Of a DNA stretch of 64,000 bases, positions 43,675 to 54,857 are shown piece by piece. A program made the translations under genes and the position numbers. Within the stretch, counting starts at the first letter, position 1. Every line of letters begins with the position of its first letter. Under the pieces are notes generated by a model, which worked only from the letters and a program-made list of their open reading frames with translations, was not told where the DNA came from and did not search any database. This DNA comes from Fallopia convolvulus (lineage: Eukaryota; Streptophyta; Magnoliopsida; Caryophyllales; Polygonaceae), in the NCBI GenBank assembly GCA_964016875.1, contig OZ024728.1, forward strand, positions 25,591,328-25,655,327, read 5' to 3'.

Positions 43675-45387
43675 TTAAGGTGACATTAATTGGGGAAACC
43701 GTCTCTGCATATCTTGCTCGGTTTCCCAGGTTTTCCATGTTGTATCTTCATCGCGATCTTTGGACCAAAGTACCCAAATTAGAGGTACTTCTTTGTTGCG
43801 TAGCTGATTTACTCGGCGCTCTACTATTCTAAGCGGTCTCTCCTCATAGGTGCCATCCGACTGGATTTCTACATCATCGAAGTTGATCACATGGGACTCG
43901 TCGGGCACGTATTTCCTTAGGAGTGACACGTGGAAGACATTATGAACGGGGTGAGATGAAGGCGGCAAGGCAACCCGATAAGTTAGGTTGCCGACTCTTT
44001 CTAGGATCTCAAAGGGTCCTATGTACCGAGGGTTAAGCTTGCCTCGCTTTCCGAAGCGGAAAACGCCCTTCGAGGGAGATACTTTGATGAAAACTTTGTC
44101 TCCTACTAAGAACTCGATGCCTCGCCATAGGATTTCTGTCGACTCTGAGCAGTCAACATTCATTTGACGGATGAGAGCAACCTCTGAGGCGATCCTTTCT
44201 ACTAGTTCCGGTCCGAGAAGTATCTTGTCGGCATTGTCGTCCCAATAGATTGGAGAACGACATTTCCGGCCGTACAAGGCCTCGAAGGGAGCCATCTTGA
44301 TGGTGGAGTGCCATCTGTTGTTGTAGTTGAATTCTACGAGGCTCAAGCTGTCATCCCAACTTGTTGTGTGGTCTAGCACACAGGCTCGAAGCATGTCCTT
44401 AAGAGTGTGGATGGTTCTTTCAGACTGACCATCAGTTTGAGGATGGAATGTTGTGCTAAACTTTAGTTCGGTACCCATGGCCTTATGTAATTCTTTCCAA
44501 GAAGTGGCCATGAATCGACCGTCTCTATCAGAGATGATCGTCTTTGGGGTTCCATGGAGGCGGACTATTTCCTTAATGAAGACTGTTGCTAGCTTTGGAG
44601 CTTTCCACTTCTTTTGGATGACGATGAAGTGAGTGCTCTTGGTGAGCCGATCCACGATAACCCAAATGGAATCCTTTTGCTTTTGAGTCTTGGGCAGGTC
44701 GGTCACGAAGTGCATTGCGATATCCTCCCATTTCCACTCCGGCACGGGAAGGGATTGCAATTTTCCTCCAAGTCTTCTGTGCTCAATTTTCACTTTCTGA
44801 CAAACTAAGCACTTGGATATGAACTCTGCGACTTCTTGTTTCATGTTTGGCCACCAGAAGTTTCTTCGTACATCCTTGTACATCTTACTTGCTCCTGGGT
44901 GTACGGAATAGGCAGATGCGTGGGCTTCTTTCAAGATGATCGTTCGAAGCTCGTCCACGGTTGGGACACAAATCCGGTTTCGAAACCAAAGGGAACCGTC
45001 ATCCTGAATGACGAATCTAGGTGCCTTGCCTTCTTGTACTTCGCCATTGAACCTGATCAGCATGAGGTCATCAGTTTGCTTCTCTTTGATTTCCAAGGTG
45101 TTTAGGCAACCTTGTTGTCTTCCAAACCAGACCTCGATGCCTTCTCTTATCAGTTCTTGTTGTAGCTTTGGCTGAACTGTTAGCATTGCGATTAAGCCCT
45201 CTTGTTGTGTCTTACGACTGAGAGCATCGGCCACGACGTTAGCTTTGCCCGGGTGATAGAGCAGCTCGATGTCGTAGTCTTTCAGTAGTTCAAGCCATCT
45301 TCTTTGTCTCATGTTCAGTTCCTTCTGAGTGAATACGTACTTCAGACTCTTGTGGTTGGTGAAAATTTGACACTTTACCCCGTACAA
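43675..45387 (-). pseudogene. Gypsy RNase H end, integrase and chromodomain
   Basis: Open frame of 570 codons. N-terminal part is the RNase H end (TNHKSLKYVFTQKELNMRQR, ADALSRK). The integrase zinc region follows (H in HPGASKMY, CLVCQ), then the catalytic core with Asp in VDRLTKSTHF, Asp in SDRDGRF and Glu in DGQSERTIH. The C terminus RIVERRVNQLRNKEVPLIWV with ETEQDMQRRFP is the chromodomain that marks chromoviruses. No internal stop, although upstream pol is broken. Confidence 0.9.
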
Positions 45388-46470
45388 GTAATGTCGCCAA
45401 ATCTTTTAAGGCAAACACCACTGCTGCTAGTTCGAGGTCGTGCGTCGGATAGTTCACTTCATAGACCTTGAGCTGTCGGGATGCATAAGTGATTACTTTC
45501 CTGTTCTGCATTAGCACGCATCCAAACCTTGGTTGGAGGCATCATTGTACACCACATGACCTTCTTGTCCATCTGGTACAGTCAGGATTGGTGCACTTGT
45601 GAGACGCTTCTTGAGTTCTTGGAAGCTTTCTTCACATTTCTCATCCCACACAAACTTCTTGTGGGTCTTTCGGAGCAGCTTTGTCATGGGTAAGGCAATC
45701 TTGGAGAATCCTTCTACGAATCTTCGGCAGTACCCTGCGAGTCCTAGGAAGCTGCGAATTTCTTTTACATTTCGCGGTTGCTTCCATTCTGAGACTGCTT
45801 CTATCTTTTTTGGGTCCACCATTACTCCGTCTTGGTTTATGACGTGACCGAGGAAAGTGACTTCCTTACGCCATAGGTCACACTTTGATAACTAGGCATA
45901 CAACTAGTTGTGCCTTAGAATCTGCAACACCGTTATAAGATGCTCCTTGTGATCTCTCTGATTCCCGGAGTAGATTAGGATGTCGTTGATGAAGACGATC
46001 ACGAACTTGTCGAGATATTCATGGAAGCATTTGTGCATCAAGTCCATGAATACCGCTGGTGCATTGGTCAACCCAAATAGCATCACTACAAACTCGTAGT
46101 GGCCATAGCGAGTGCGGAAAGCTGTCTTTGGTATGTCCTCCTCGCGGATCCGAAGTTGATGATACCCGAATCTCAGGTCGATCTTTGAAAACACCTTGGC
46201 TCCTCGAAGCTGGTCTAAGAGGTCAACTATCCTTGGCAGAGGATATTTGTTCTTGATGGTGACTTTGTTCAACTCTTTGTAGTCGATGCATAAGCGGAAA
46301 GTCCCATCTTTCTTTTTCACGAACAACACAGGTGCTCCCTAAGGCGAGGCGCTCGGTCGGATGAAACCCTTCTCAAGCAGCTCTTTGAGCTGACTCTTGA
46401 GTTCTTTCATCTCTATCGGAGCCATCCTGTAGGGTGCCTTGGAGATCGACGCGGTTCCTGGCTCGAGGCT
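45388..46470 (-). pseudogene. Gypsy reverse transcriptase and RNase H start
   Basis: Two frames: 46329-45904 (LFVKKKDGTFRLCIDYKELN, PLPRIVDLLDQL, KIDLRFGYHQLRI) and 45822-45290 (IRSFLGLAGYCRRFVEGFSK, ILTVPDGQEGHVVYNDASN). The catalytic box reads FINDIL where the family has F-x-DD-L, so one catalytic Asp is Asn. Frames are offset and a stop lies near 46340. Not functional. Confidence 0.88.
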
Positions 46471-47111
46471 TATGGAGAATTCGACTTCTCATCGAGGAGG
46501 TAATCCGGGAAGCTCTTATGGAAGACGTCGGGAAATTCTCTGGCTACTAGAATCTTTTGAATATCCACGACCTTTTTCTCTGTTGCCTCGAGGTAGGAAA
46601 GGTACACAACACAACCTTGTCGGAGCAGCTTCCCGACCTTCATGTCGTTGATCACCTTGCCATTTTCTTCTTCTTGTTTTCCTTTGAATTTGCAAACATA
46701 TTTTCCTCCAGAGTTGATGGTTATGATTCGGGTGTAGAAATCGATTATCGCTCCGTGACAAGATAACCAATCTCTTCCGAGAATGATGTCATAGGGGTCC
46801 ATTGGAATGCATATCAAGTTGGAGTTGAAGCTTCCTCCTTGAATGCTTAAAGGAAAGCTACCTAATTGTTTCCCCCCTATTATTCTTTCTCCGTTTGGAA
46901 GGTTCACAACAAACTGTTCACACTCTTCTAGGTTATCTATTTCTAGGAGTTCTACACATTTCTCGGATATGAAAGAATGCAAAGCACCGAAATCAAAGAG
47001 TATGAAAACATTTTTAGAGCAGATATGGAGGGTACCTTGACAAATAGGTTCCTCCGGTTTGTCGGTGGTGCGCATCTCGTATAACCGTTGTCCCTGACCT
47101 TGGGGATGCAT
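46471..47111 (-). pseudogene. Gypsy protease
   Basis: Frame with FDFGALHSFISEKCVELL, where the retropepsin active site DSGA/DTGA has become DFGA, and downstream IILGRDWLSCHGAIID, the usual ILGMDWL block. The length fits a plant gypsy protease linker. The altered active site adds to the evidence that the element is dead. Confidence 0.8.
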
Positions 47112-48333
47112 TGGTCCTTTACCTTGTTATGATCTGTAGATTGGACCGATGTAGTTCCCGCTGTTCTGTTTGATGCTTGAGGGCGTTGAGAGACTGAGTT
47201 AGAACGGGTCTGGCCCAGCTTGTTTGTTGGTTGCCTACAGAATTGGCGGAGATGTCCTTCTTTCCCAAAGTTGAAGCATTTCTTAGGATCCTTAGTACAG
47301 TTCCGGTTGAGGTGACCCGGTTCTGCACAGTTGTGGCAGACTATCAGACTTGTTCTTGATTTCGAGCTTTGGAAGGATTTTGGCCCACCTGACAATCTGA
47401 CATGGCCCTGTTCTTGCTTTTCTTGGACCATTGGGATCCTTGTGGGGAAGCCGGCCTGTTGAATCCACTTTGGCTGGAGTGGTGAGGCTTTCCTCCACAA
47501 TTCTTTCTGCGCTCGGGGCCCTTGAGAGTCATTTCCATCCTATATGCAGCATCCACATACTCCTCTAAGGTCTTGAAGGTGCGATTCACTATCCTTGGTT
47601 TGATGGTGTCGCTCATCCAGCGGTGAAAGCGCTTGATCTTTTGTTGCTCAGTGGTGATCTCTTCCTCAACGTACTGGAGAAGATGATTGAACTTTTTGGC
47701 GCATTCGAGCACACTCAACCCATGGACCTTCGAGGAGTGGAGTTCATCAAGTTTTTCATCCTTCATAGATTCAGAGAAGAACCGGTGCATCATTTTATCC
47801 TTAAACATGGCCCAGCTCACGTCGGGGCGAGTAGACAAGCTATAACTTTCCCACCATTCACCTGCTTCATCTTTAAGCTTCAAAGCAGCCATGTGCACTT
47901 TATATTCTTCCGAGCAGTGCACGTTGCTTAGAAGTCTCTCTACGTGGGAGAACCAATACTGAATTCATGATGGGTCGCCTATCCCGTCGTATGAGTCGGG
48001 CTTCATAGCGTTGAAGGTTTTTATTCCCTTTGCGAAGCCGACTTCCTTTGGCTTATCGGGAATGACCTCAGCTGCTTGAGCTCCTTCTTGTATTTCCTCT
48101 TGAACCTCGATGTTTGTTGGGTTAGGTACCGCAACAGGGATGGCCTCTTGTACTAGTTGTTGTACGAGAGTGCGTAAGGCTGCCACTGTACCCTCGTCGA
48201 GTAAATTTGGAGCCACAGGTGTAGGGGGAGGGTTAGCTCGAGGCCCACCTCTGACCTCGGATTGGCTTTCATCATGACCTTCCCCAACTGTGCTGGGATT
48301 GACTCGGCGACTGTTTCCTCTTTTGTTGACCAT
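47112..48333 (-). pseudogene. Gypsy gag with zinc knuckle
   Basis: Starts MVNKRGNSRRVNPSTVGEGH at 48333. A stop near 47965 separates it from the capsid part (VHMAALKLKDEAGEWWESYS, MSDTIKPRIVNRTFKTLEEY). The nucleocapsid region has one good CCHC knuckle (CHNCAEPGHLNRNC) and a second whose first-pair Cys is lost (CFNFGKEGHLRQFC). At least two frame breaks. Confidence 0.85.
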
Positions 48334-49390
48334 CTGAAGGTTTTAAGTTGGTTTCATTTGTTAATTCAATAACATAAGTAAGAATTAACACGCAAGTTTT
48401 ACAGAGATGATTACAAGGCTTTATACGCAAGCCGTTACACTAAGGACGAGAAAAGGAAAGCTATGCCCACTCGACTTTCTAAAGACAAAATGAAGTCGAG
48501 AGAAGTGGTCTAAGCTCACTTCTTTGGAAGGGAAAAGTAAAAACTAAGGTAATCTATGTAATGACTGTGGTTTTTATGGATATTTTTGAATTTTTCTCGG
48601 ATATCCTTTTAACCTCTTTGTCCGTTTTAACGCTTAATCCAATATATTTTTTTGGAGATTAAATGCTAGAAAATTCTTGGTGATATCCTAAAATCACAAA
48701 GAAATGATTTTATGGATCGATGTGAATTCTAGGATTTTTCAGCGGAAAAAGAATATTTATTGGATAAGCCGTCTTTTTAATTATGTACTGTAAAGGATGT
48801 AAAATACGAAACGGAAGCCTTAAAAATTAAAGGTAGCATGATAAAATCATGGAAAATTGATTTTATTGATCTACATAATTTACGAGACTTTTTTCGTTTA
48901 GTAAGTTTTTCCACCCGAGATACATAATTGTACCGCTTTAACGCGAATCCCGTTCCGAGACGGGTTTTGGTTTTATAAACCGCCTCTTTCTTTGCCTTAT
49001 TAATGAAGGAATCAGAGAGATAGGCTCGAACCTTTGTAAAGCAAGAAACAGAGGAGAATTGGGCGAAGGAACGACGGACTCGATGAGCTGAACTCAACAC
49101 CGCCGATAATCTTCTTTGCCCGTCCACCTTCCTCTTCTCCTCCGCCTTCTCTGACTCATCCACCACCCTCTCCTTCACTTCATCTTCTTCCTCTCTATAG
49201 GCTCGTGCTTGTTGCAGTAGAACAAAGAGAAGAATCAGCACGGAACGACTGGCTCGGGAGGAAAGAATTCCACGCCGCCGGTAATCTTCTTTGCCTCTCC
49301 AAACGTCGTCTCCGGCGATCACCTCTGCTCCGACCACCACCCACCGTGAGGGCTACTACCGGGCAACGCCCAGCCACCCTTGGGCTTGGG
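48334..49390. other. Region upstream of gypsy gag, possible 5' LTR remnant
   Basis: No primer-binding site and no match to the TGTAATATCC LTR start. 48900-49370 is GC-richer with a long minus-strand frame (to 49340), but its composition looks like an LTR leader rather than a protein. Nothing else can be supported. Confidence 0.3.
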
Positions 49391-49433
49391 GATCAAGTGA
49401 AGGTATTTACGTCAAGTGAAGGTATTTACGTCA
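49391..49433 (+). repeat. 43-bp module shared with the inverted-repeat arms
   Basis: GATCAAGTGAAGGTATTTAC followed by GTCAAGTGAAGGTATTTACG and TCA: an 18-bp unit (AGTGAAGGTATTTACGTC) in tandem. The identical 43 bp occurs inverted at 54001-54043 and direct at 60321-60363, in each arm forming one side of a hairpin. Confidence 0.9.
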
Positions 49434-50363
49434 AATTTGATACAGTTTATGTCAAATAGTATTGTTATTTACATGAACCGCATTGTGATTTTCAATGAAC
49501 CTTATAGTGTAATATTATGAACCATAATGACAATATTTTTGAATCAAAAGAAAAATATTTTTTTTCACATTTTTATTGCCCATTATGCGTTCCATGTTGC
49601 TTATAAATTAGCTTAATTTTTTTCCTTTTTTTATTGTAGGTTGTTCATCAAGCTCTGGTCATCCTAACTTGTCTCATTCGGATAATGATGCTAGTACTGA
49701 TGGAGTTTCATTGAATGGTTTTGATAATGATGAGAATGTTGATGGAGTTCCATTGGATGACCATGATGAAGCTAGTGACACCTACATTCTTCACTTATCA
49801 TAAGATTGTCCTTATTTCATTCACAAGATTGAACATTGAAGTTCCAATTCTCTACTTGTCTTTTTAGTAGTTGTTATGTGTTTTGCTGCATTGTAATTGC
49901 TTTTAAGGTTGTTTTTTACTTCACATTGAACCCAATGAGCTGAATGTGTTCTTTACAAATTTTATGCATTTTCTGTTAAATGAACTTATTATTTAAAATC
50001 CATGAACCTTCATGTTGAACACTATGAACCATCATGTGTAACAATATGAACCTTCATGTTGAACACTATGAACCGTGTAATTAATTCTATGAACCGTGTA
50101 AGTAATCAAGGATCAATCTTTTACATTGTTTTCTCAAAATGGACCCTTTCTATTGCGTAGCATCTGTAGTGATTTCCTCGATCCGCTTCTAGTTAACTTT
50201 TGTTATAACAATGTAATTTAAAATCATAGGTAGTATTCAATCAACCTACAAGTATAAATTGAGATAACAAGGACACTTACAAACACATGAAACAAACTTT
50301 AATGTACTTTGAACCAAAAAACAAATGCCATGAATCAAAATTACAACTAGTACATATGTATGA
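49434..50363. repeat. TGAACC-rich repeat DNA with one exon-like stretch
   Basis: The words ATGAACC / TGAACC recur many times (for example 49474-49520, 50000-50095, 50300-50345). From 49640, after a TTGTAG acceptor-like site, an acidic frame reads SSSGHPNLSHSDNDASTDGV, then VSLNGFDNDENVDGVPLDDH, and ends HLS at a stop near 49803. It resembles the acidic N terminus of FAR1/MULE-type proteins only in composition. Confidence 0.4.
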
Positions 50364-50554
50364 CTTAAAAGACATGAACTGTAAGATGAACTATTATGAA
50401 CCAAAATTTAATTTACTATGAACCAAAAGAACAAATGTCATGAACCAAAAAGACATGAACTGTAAGAAGAACTATTATGAACCCGAGCTTACAAAATCAT
50501 GAACCGAAAGAAGAGTTATAATGAACCAAAATATATAAAGCGTTGATAAAATTA

Positions 50555-50620
50555 GCCTATGAGATTTGAACCCACATCTATGTGCACATGCACATTGCTC
50601 TGCCATTTGAGCTAATAGGC
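50555..50620 (-). tRNA. tRNA-like sequence (left arm)
   Basis: 66 nt on the minus strand, starting GCCTATTAGCTCAAATGGCA, with GCTC/GAGC D-stem, an A-box-like TAGCTCAAATGG, a self-complementary anticodon region (TGTGCATGTGCACA), a B-box GGTTCAAATC, and ATAGGC pairing with the 5' GCCTAT. It is a few bases short of a normal tRNA, and T-stem and acceptor overlap, so it is probably a degenerate tRNA or tRNA-derived (SINE-like) copy. The anticodon cannot be assigned. Confidence 0.55.
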
Positions 50621-50690
50621 TTTTAAAGTGATATATGATTTTACACAAACACCCCATCATATGCAAGCAATATAATTTTTCAAAGATTAA

Positions 50691-50918
50691 TTAAGCACTC
50701 AATCTATGTTTTTCATCCTTCTCGAGCTTATTTAACCATTTGAAGCCAAGATCACATCCTGCTTTTACAACAATCAAGAACTGCTTTTTTGCCATATCGA
50801 TTGGGTCGGTAGCTGTGTTTTCATCCTTGAATGCCTGAACACATTGAATTTGATCATGTGTTATGGGACTTGAATGCCTGAACCATATGTCATCAAGTAG
50901 TAATTGATTCCCCCATTC
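50691..50918 (-). pseudogene. Unidentified terminal exon (left arm)
   Basis: After a TTGCAG acceptor the frame reads EWGNQLLLDDIWFRHSSPIT, DQIQCVQAFKDENTATDPID, then KAGCDLGFKWLNKLEKDEKH and a stop: 75 residues. No family recognised. Composition and acceptor make a real exon plausible. The upstream leader (51180-51520, with repeated GACGAGGCAGAGAAGATA phrases) looks like a transcribed 5' region. It may be a gene fragment carried by a MULE whose GGTGAGAAC-type end lies near 51670. Confidence 0.35.
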
Positions 50919-51689
50919 CTGCAAGTCATCACAATCAACCAGAGTTGAAAATTTGGATCTTTCTCAATTGAGAAATAAGAGCCACGATTGATATAAGACA
51001 TCAAAAAAAATTCAATTCAGAAAAACATGTTCAAACCGATCAATTTCCAAACCAACAATTTGGATCCAAAGGCACAAAATAAGTAAAATTTTAGATCTTT
51101 CTTAATTGAGAATAAGAACCATAGTTGACATAAAGACACTGTCAAACAAAATTCATTTCAAAAGGACAAGCTCAAAACGATCAATTTTCGAGACGAATTT
51201 GTAGACTTTGATGAGGCAGAGAAGATATGTCGGCGGTGAGGAATTTGGATTCTTTCTCCGGTGTTCGTCTGATATTCCTGATTCTCAGATGAATCAACTT
51301 TCCTAGAACAAATAAACAAATCAGTTGAATGAACTTGACGAGGCAGAGAAGATACAAGTTCAAACCGATTAAATTTGACGAATTTCTAGAAACAAAAATC
51401 AATTGAGAAGTACGAGTTCAAACCGATCAATTTTGGAGAAGAATTGTAGACTTTGACGAGGCGGTCGTCCGTCGCTCCGTTCTGATTCTCTCTATGTTCC
51501 TTCATAGGGTTTGGGGGAGAAACAAGGGTATTTTTAGTACATTCTGTTTTTTTTTTAAATTACACTCTGTGCCATTTTTTAATGAATCAACTTTTATTTT
51601 AATGCAATCTCATCTGTACATACTATTGATCTAATGCTCTAAATTTGATCTTAGTTCTCACCCTAAGGATTTTTAACACCAGAACTTGA

Positions 51690-53309
51690 CTCTTACTTAT
51701 AATGTTGAAAACTATATCATATGATTTTATAAAGATATTCCTTGCTTATCTATATTAATAAAATAACAAGTTAAGATTATAAAGGAATATTTTAATAAAT
51801 TAAGTAAAGCTATTACTTGGTTATCAAAAATGATAATAAATAATATTAAAATAAGGATTTTAAGGAATAAAAGGATATTACAATATGTAAAATAATAATA
51901 AAGGATATTATTATTTTATTCACATCCAACTAAATTATTAATATAATAATTTAGAAAATTTCATCCCTTAAAAAGAATAAAAGTGATATTCACAACTTTA
52001 GGAGAATTGGAGCATTCCTAATAAAGTTATCGGAATATCCCGTGTCTTAGGTTGAATCTCCGTTCCGTGACAAGAACATCGTTTCCGCTCGTTTGCTAAT
52101 ACAAACTCGTACAATCTAAGGCAAGTGGAATTTCTCCTTGTAGCCTTAATAATTCGTTTCGTGAAATTTCTCGATGTTGGGAACCACTTGTTTGCTAATA
52201 ATAAACTAACCTAGGAATATCGATTGTTAGAAATAATGACCCCTCTGTTATCGTTATTCCGCTATTTAATATTTGATAGGACTATTATGCTAGTCTTGTT
52301 TGCGACCTTGATTGTTTACGATCTCGTTAAGAGATCAGTTCGAATGAATTAGTGAGGGGTGCGGGACTAACCCGACGCCTCTATATAATCTACAAAGTCG
52401 TATGCCTCTGCGCTTAAAGTACGACTTTCAAGATCATGATCCATGTCCGCTCCAATTGCAACGGAGGGATGAGTGGCATCGTAGCTAAGTGTCGGAATTG
52501 GGTTCCCTTAAGTGGTCCGGGCCATGCAAGCCCCCCACACTCTCTAAAAATCATTAACGTAATCGACATTTTTCGTCACAATATAAGATAAGTGCCAATG
52601 CACAATTAAAAGACATCAAAACCGGACCAGTCTCAAATGATCGATCTGGCTCTCGGTCCGCAAGGGGCGAGAGATTTTCAAAAACTTGTATGAATTAATA
52701 ACGTTCCCAACATACTTTCTATTCTAAAGAAGTCTACAATCTCGTAGTTCTTCTCTCGATTAACGAGCTATCTCCTCTCGAGATACACTCTTCTCAGTCC
52801 CGTTAAGCCCTGCATAAAGATCTATACCTCAAAACACATCCGATAATATCCCCCCTCGAATATTAAAAATTACCGAAATACCCTTGAGAAGTTCCGTTCC
52901 CGCTTTCTTAGTCTCTTAGACTAATTCTTCTTTTCCGCATGTTTGCCTGGCATTTTCTCGTCCCTCGCGAATTATGTCAGAACCTAGGAACCCGAGCAAG
53001 GCGTAGGTGAAGACGAAGCAAGAAAGAAGGGCAGTGAAGATGCATTTTCCGTATCTTTTGGCTTATTTCTATTTATGTCGCAAGAACAAGTTTTATGTTT
53101 CCGTTATCAAACTCCATTTTGTTAAGGTATTGTAATGAAGGTTTGTACGAACAAAGTCTCTTTCGAGAGCACCCTTTTTATTATATACATTATGTCAAAT
53201 TCCGCATTTTGTGAGTTCAATATCATTCTAAAAGCCTTGCGTGACTTTGGACGGTAAAGTCCGAGGCCAATGGCGATAATATCCAATGTTGTAAAATAGG
53301 GGTGTTACA
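51690..53309 (-). mobile_element. Gypsy-type LTR (left arm)
   Basis: On the minus strand it starts TGTAACACCCCTATTTTACA at 53309 and is collinear with the LTR at 3139. Shared blocks include GGACTTTACCGTCCAAAGTC, GTCTAAGAGACTAAG and CCGGTTTTGATGTCTTTTA. The far boundary near 51690 is approximate, where MULE-like sequence (CTAGGGTGAGAACTAAGATC type) begins. Confidence 0.55.
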
Positions 53310-53326
53310 ATTATCGTATCAGAGCC
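53310..53326 (+). other. Primer-binding-site-like sequence next to the LTR (left arm)
   Basis: ATTATCGTATCAGAGCC directly abuts the LTR edge. The 12 bases TCGTATCAGAGC differ by one from TGGTATCAGAGC, complementary to initiator Met-tRNA as used by plant LTR elements. The mirror site is at 61038-61054. The frame at 53886 (ATGGTTGAGACATGA) may be a dead gag start. Confidence 0.6.
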
Positions 53327-54857
53327 GAACGTTTTGTTTTCAACACCAAAAACTTTCAAAACCGAAAATTTTCAAAAGCCGAGAACTTTTAAAACCTAAA
53401 GTTTTTCTTCCGCAAACAAAAATTTCTACTTATAGAAAGTTCCTTTTTATATCCTCTAGGAAACTTAGAAGTATCAACTTTCTAAACTTGAACATCTTAG
53501 CTAAGAGTCTTCCTTTAAAATTTAAAACATTACGATTAAAAATTTAGTTCTAGAACTTCTATCTTTAGAAGCTTCTTTTTTTTCCTTCTAACTTAAGTAA
53601 CATAAATTATTTCAACTCTTAAACTTAATCTCTTTAGTTCAAACTTTTCCTTAAACTTAACTTCCATCTTAGAAAAATCTTCGCAAATTTAGGAAATTCT
53701 ATTCTAGAATTATATTCAAAAGGGAATCCTAGACTTCTTAATAGGACCAAGAAAATGAAAAGTATTAAATTAAATGTTTTATATATAAACTTTATAATGC
53801 CTTAACTTCCTTCAACATGACTTCACCTTATAGAATCTAAGGATGTTCTATATTAACGCTTCCTTCCCTTCCCTTTCCTCAGATAATGGTTGAGACATGA
53901 CAAGCTACCCGCCTCAGGAACCAGCTCCAAGAGGCACTTCAAGCCCTAGAAGCCCAGAACCCGTACTGGCCCAGCCTCAGGAACCGTCATGGTTGAGACA
54001 TGACGTAAATACCTTCACTTGACGTAAATACCTTCACTTGATCCTCTGCTCGAGTGAAGGTATCAACGTCAAGTGAAGGTATTTACGATCGAAATTAATT
54101 AGCGGGTTGGTTGCAGAGCCACCATAAGGACCTTTTGGTTCCGCTTTGCTAATTAAATTTATTGTTTTTATCATCTTGACGTTGATACGGTCCCACAGGT
54201 TCAAACCGCTCGGGAAACGGACGTCCAGATCTTCAGTTATAGCGCATACAAGTTTTGATACCGATTGGCAGGTAAATGACTTCGGATAATTACTCAGGAT
54301 TCGTTGTTAATCAGAATGATCCGAGATTTGGTCACCTTTAAGAACTGTTGCTAATGAACAATTTTTATTTAGAAAATTGTTTCAAAAGTGAAGCGGATAA
54401 TTAGCTATAATTTCGCCAAGATGGCTCCTTAAAGTATGATAACTAAGGATTATTTATGAATCGATATTCAGGAATCAAATCGTTTATCGATTAGGAAGTT
54501 GTAGGAGTTGAGATTACAACTAAGAAGTGTATCCATGAGCTCGTTGTTGAGAAATCTTTTGTTATATTTGACAGAAGGGTGATAAAGATTACTATTGAAT
54601 TGCTAAGGACGTTGAGCACGCCTTCTAAGGCAAGTGGACGATTCTCTGTTGCGTTATGGTTATTTATGAGGAATTGAATTCCATTTGATCCTTATGTTGG
54701 GAATAATTTTTATGTTGAATAAAGTTTGATAGGATGTTATTTTGTTAGAAATAACGACCATGTCGTTATTTCAGTTTTTACGCTAGAACTGAACTTAGGA
54801 CCGTTGTATGATTAGGTGTCTCATGTTGAGACATTGTTGTGAAGTAAGATGGTAGAG
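53327..54857. mobile_element. Retroelement leader, gag stub and second LTR piece (left arm)
   Basis: 53327-53880 is A/T-rich leader with repeated AAACTT/CTTTAG phrases. 53886-53990 has a short gag-like start with in-frame stop and a coding-like tail (LQEALQALEAQNPYWPSL). 54088-54857 resembles LTR DNA related to 5700-5930 (GGTCCTAAGTTC, CCACTTGCCTTAG in inverse). No intact gene. The right-arm mirror is 59507-61037. Confidence 0.4.
54004..54087. repeat. Hairpin of GTGAAGGTATTTACG modules (left arm)
   Basis: 35-bp stem (54004-54038 with 54053-54087, two mismatches) and a 14-nt loop TGATCCTCTGCTCG. Each stem holds two copies of the CGTAAATACCTTCACTTGA module. The mirror is 60277-60360. Confidence 0.85.

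Larger units (their letters stand above)
43526..48333 (-). mobile_element. Ty3/gypsy chromovirus, internal region (decayed)
   Basis: Order gag, protease, reverse transcriptase, RNase H, integrase and chromodomain on the minus strand, the layout of plant chromoviruses. The internal region is about 4.8 kb and broken by several stops and frameshifts. The polypurine tract lies just before the 3' LTR. I could not identify a primer binding site or a matching 5' LTR beyond 48333, so the 5' end may be replaced or diverged. Confidence 0.88.

Noticed and set aside
48777..49340. 187-codon open frame on the minus strand upstream of the gypsy gag
   Set aside because: Low-complexity Arg/Lys/Glu/Ser composition, no domain, and position where an LTR leader is expected.
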